Positions 61,141 through 64,000 of a DNA stretch of 64,000 bases are shown piece after piece. Within the stretch, counting starts at the first letter, position 1. Every line of letters begins with the position of its first letter. Made by a program: the position numbers and the translations under genes. This stretch comes from Trichaptum fuscoviolaceum (Eukaryota > Basidiomycota > Agaricomycetes > Hymenochaetales > Trichaptaceae), in the NCBI GenBank assembly GCA_910574455.1, contig CAJSYZ010000011.1, positions 3,270,941 through 3,334,940 of the forward strand, read 5' to 3'. Under the pieces are notes generated by a model that saw only the letters and a list, made by a program, of their open reading frames with translations, did no database searches and was not told where the DNA came from.

Positions 61141-63523
61141 TCACAAGCCCAGATTCGGATTCATGCCAAAGGACCCGTCGATGGGGCTCGCCCCGAGCCG
61201 TAAGCCTGGATGATCCAAGTCGTAGTCGAGGCTGTAGTGCGTCGGCATGCCTGTTCCCATGCGTGGGTAGCTGGGCGGCGTCCCGCCAGGCGAGAGGAGC
61301 GGGCTCGGGACGACGTCGAGCGCGAAGTTCATGTGTCCGCCCATGGACTGCATATGCATATCGAGCCTCGGGGATGTCTTCTGTGAACCGGTGAAGAGTA
61401 AGCAGGTGCTCGCTAAGAGCTGAAGAGCAGGATACTTACGAGAGTGCCCATGGACGGACTGTGCGCGGACAGCTGCGGAAGCTGGTGCGTGTACCCGCCG
61501 TCATAGCCGCCGCCGTAGTGCGCCTGTTGGTAATTGTAGTTACCTCCTCCGGAACCATGGTACGAGTACGACGGGAGCTGGGCGTGGACGGTAGACTGCG
61601 GGCTGCCGCTGAGGGGAGACGAGCGCGATGATCCCGATGAGGACGACGTGGGGGAAATAGAGCCGAGCAAGTTCGGTATGTTGCTGCCCACGGGGCTCGA
61701 TGGGTGCATGGGCACAAAGCGGTACGTGATGGAGAGGAAGATTTCACCCCGTCGCGCTGCCTGATTGTCCAAGCTGCAAATCAAGTCCTGTGTGATGATG
61801 CACCGGCTGAGGTCTGAGTTTTGGGATTGCGGGCGGTGCAGGCAGTGCAGAAGATCGTATATCGCCATGGTTCACAAAGGAATCAGGAGTTGCAGGAAAC
61901 AGTCAAATTCGTCAGTGCAAATTCGTAAAAAAAAAAAAAAAAAGGATATTTTCGAGGCGGTACTCACTCCTGTCATGAATGAGCGAGTTCCAGAAACGGC
62001 TGTTGGTAAGATCGGTGGTGTACATGAAACAGTCGGCCTGGGGATGTCTCCGGTCTGGTTCCTCGTCGTGCGCGTAGGGCGACCGCGAAGACGCGGAGCC
62101 GGCGACGTTCGGCATCTGGGTGCAAACGAGCGGGCTCTGCTGGGTGAAGGGGCGGTCGCTTGCGATCGAGTTGCTCCCGCCGAGCGCGAGTCGCGACTGC
62201 ACCTGGGGGCTGCCCCGCTCGCCCTCGAAGCGGACGGTCGTCACTGCGTGCGCGGCGATCGGCTCGCGGGCGGTGAAAACGACGCAGGGCTTCGTGTGCG
62301 GGAGGACCGTCACTGTCGACGCGCTGTTGGGCTGCTCGAGCGGGTAGACGGTCTCGGGGCGGCCGAGGCAGCCTGAGAAGCGCTTCACGGGCTCGAGCGC
62401 GGCCAGGTCGTGGAGTGCTGCTGGCGAGGCGGTGGGGTCGTAGGTGATGAAAACGTCTCTGCGCTGCGTCAGGGGCGTGACGGGCAGAGAGCCAAAGGAG
62501 GAGGCGGGGGAGTAGAACGCAGAGAGGGAGGGCGAGCCGGAGGATTCGGACTTGAGGCCGTAGTTCTGGCCATTCGGGGGGAGTCTGCTGCTGGGCGAGG
62601 GGGAGTTGTCTGCAAAATCCGCCGAGTCGAATACATGCCCAGGAGTCGAGGAAGGGGGGGAGGGGGGGGACGCGAGCCACAGGCGTTTATGCGAATAGAA
62701 AGCATGAAGATATGGGTGTCCAAATTCACGTGGTGGCGTCGAGAGCAATAAGCGCGTGAATCGAGAGAGGGAAAGAGAACACAACGTGGCATGAGCATGT
62801 GTGCGATGATCTACAGGGGAGGGGGGTAAGACGTACCGTTACCAGTGTTGTGAATTGAGATATTGAGGTTGTTCACGCCCGCACTTGATGAGCCGGACGC
62901 GCCATTGGAAGCGGCAGCCAGTGACCAGCTCGCAACATGGTTGAGCACTGTTGAGTGTTCAGTACAAGATCGAAGACGCGTATAATTGGAGGCAATTTCG
63001 TTTTACTGGCGCTCCGTGGCTCGCCGAGGTGGGGGGGGAGGATAGAGACAGCAGGAGGAGAACTCACGTTGCTTTCCACAGCCGACATCCTTGAGCTGCT
63101 GGAGGCGGCTGCCTACCTGCTTCGGTGTGCGTCGAACACCCGTCTCGTCGAAGATAAAGTCCGAGATGAAGCGGTTGCGTTTGGGGAACCGGCCGAGGGC
63201 ACGGGCATAGCGCGAGTCGCTGGGCTTGTATTGCAGGAGAGCTACGGAAAGCGAATAGCAGGATGGTGGAGCGCGCAGTCGGGAGCCAGAGCCGGAGTGC
63301 AGACAATAGAAGGAGAAAAAGTCAGCACACACAGCGTCCACAACGCGCTCAACGTCGAGCACGCACCTTTGACGAGGGCCTTCTCGAGCGCAGGCGGCCA
63401 GACAGGCTCGGACTTGCCCTTGACTGTCTTCCAGCTCTTCCGGGCTGAGACGATGGTCTCCGCGACCTCCTGCTCGGAGGCGCCGATGGGGTTCGTGCTG
63501 TACGCGTCCTCTGCAAACGACAT
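61141..63523 (-). CDS. TEA/ATTS-domain transcription factor (Tec1/AbaA/TEAD family)
   Basis: This DNA-binding regulator starts MSFAEDAYSTNPIGASEQEV at 63523. The TEA domain is split by introns: ARKSWKTVKGKSEPVWPPAL, then EKALVK; then after an intron YARALGRFPKRNRFISDFIF, DETGVRRTPKQVGSRLQQLK. This covers the three helices of the ATTS domain, including the recognition helix (TPKQVGSRLQQL). Downstream exons encode a Ser/Pro-rich activation-type region with a more ordered block (RRDVFITYDPTASPAAL, GCLGRPETVYPLEQ, PCVVFTAREPIAAHAVTTVR, RFWNSLIH). A Gly/Tyr-rich tail follows and ends FGMNPNLGL at 61141. An intron near 61870-61975 contains a 17-nt poly(T) tract on the coding strand. Fungal members control development and filamentation; the targets here are unknown. 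Confidence 0.85.
61927..61943. repeat. Homopolymer tract of 17 A/T inside TEA-gene intron
   Basis: The plus strand has 17 consecutive A, so the transcribed gene has poly(T) in an intron. Its length may be unreliable in the assembly. Confidence 0.85.
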
Positions 63524-64000
63524 CCGTGTATGCTGTTCGGTGTACAGAACGCGGAGTGTGCTGTGGGCGAGCGCGCTGTTATGAGCGCGGTGTGGGGACG
63601 AAGGCGGGGGATGTCTGGGACAAGCAAGGAAGGGAAGGGAGCGGAGGGCTGTATAAGTAGGGAGAGGAGGACGGCGAGCTAGAGACGGACCTGGCTGGCG
63701 GGTGTCCAGATATACATAACGTCTAAGTGAGAAGCTTAGACTAAGTGCGACTTCCCGATCCGGACATAGTCAATTATGGCACAGATCCACAGATTCTTCG
63801 ATCCCATATTTCCTTTTACCCTGAAACGAGAAATCGCGAAATTAAAATTGCCAGAAAAGTACCCGCAGAAAAATCGTTTAATTTACCAGAAATTGATAGC
63901 CTGCGAATTATCCCGTCTTCAGTCCTCAATCGGCCTCTCGGATAGGCGTGTTCTCGGATGGCCGACGACACTGCAGGTGATCGATGCATAGTCGCTGCGG
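63524..64000. promoter_or_regulatory. Upstream region of the TEA-factor gene
   Basis: This 477-bp stretch at the right edge of the window precedes the start codon at 63523 on the minus strand, and so should contain its promoter. The first 150 bases are GC-rich and the last 250 AT-rich. No second gene could be supported. Confidence 0.45.

Noticed and set aside
62410..62751. Gly/Arg-rich plus-strand frames over the TEA gene
   Set aside because: Antisense shadows of the Ser/Pro-rich TEA-factor exon and an adjoining intron.

Overview
The window looks like nuclear DNA of a mushroom-forming basidiomycete (Agaricomycete). Genes are cut by many short GT-AG introns (mostly 40-70 nt). The readable products are typically fungal: a GH5_9 exo-beta-glucanase with a membrane anchor, neutral ceramidase, Nop12, a TEA/ATTS transcription factor, an E(z)-type histone methyltransferase, penta-EF-hand proteins, a GT61 glycosyltransferase and a captured fragment of alpha-1,3-glucan synthase. 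I see no bacterial operons, CRISPR, rRNA or convincing tRNA. All gene models here were spliced by eye.

Layout. The left flank (1-15 kb) holds ordinary single-copy genes: a multi-pass membrane protein, a single-pass Ser/Pro-rich membrane protein, a KMT6/E(z) methyltransferase, two divergent penta-EF-hand paralogues, a small possibly mitochondrial protein and a disordered protein of unknown function. From 16 to 56 kb the window is an accessory, duplication-rich island. Its frame is a large inverted duplication: a left arm at about 18.5-25.9 kb and a right arm at about 46.2-50.5 kb. Each arm carries a convergent NmrA-like oxidoreductase and GT61 glycosyltransferase pair. The left arm alone contains a 2.95-kb insertion with short inverted ends, a terminal hairpin and broken pieces of two unrelated genes. 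The right arm preserves what looks like the empty site.

In and around the arms lies a locally expanded protein family that I do not recognise. It has four long copies (A 16.3 kb, B 26.5 kb, C 29.3 kb, D 43.8 kb) and two relics (E 31.5 kb, F 56.1 kb). It is defined by an N-terminal motif of the form ET-x-D-(D/N)-N-x-G-x-G-R and a C-terminal block with LLDRGE...IDrLLYP. This is the best candidate for an undescribed system. Between the family copies sit two conserved extracellular or membrane hydrolases, a GH5_9 exoglucanase and neutral ceramidase.

The right flank (53-64 kb) returns to conserved genes (Nop12 and a TEA/ATTS factor), separated by 4.6 kb without a recognisable gene. Conserved genes at both edges with paralogues, relics and a mobile element between them suggest a fast-evolving cluster inserted or grown within an otherwise stable region.
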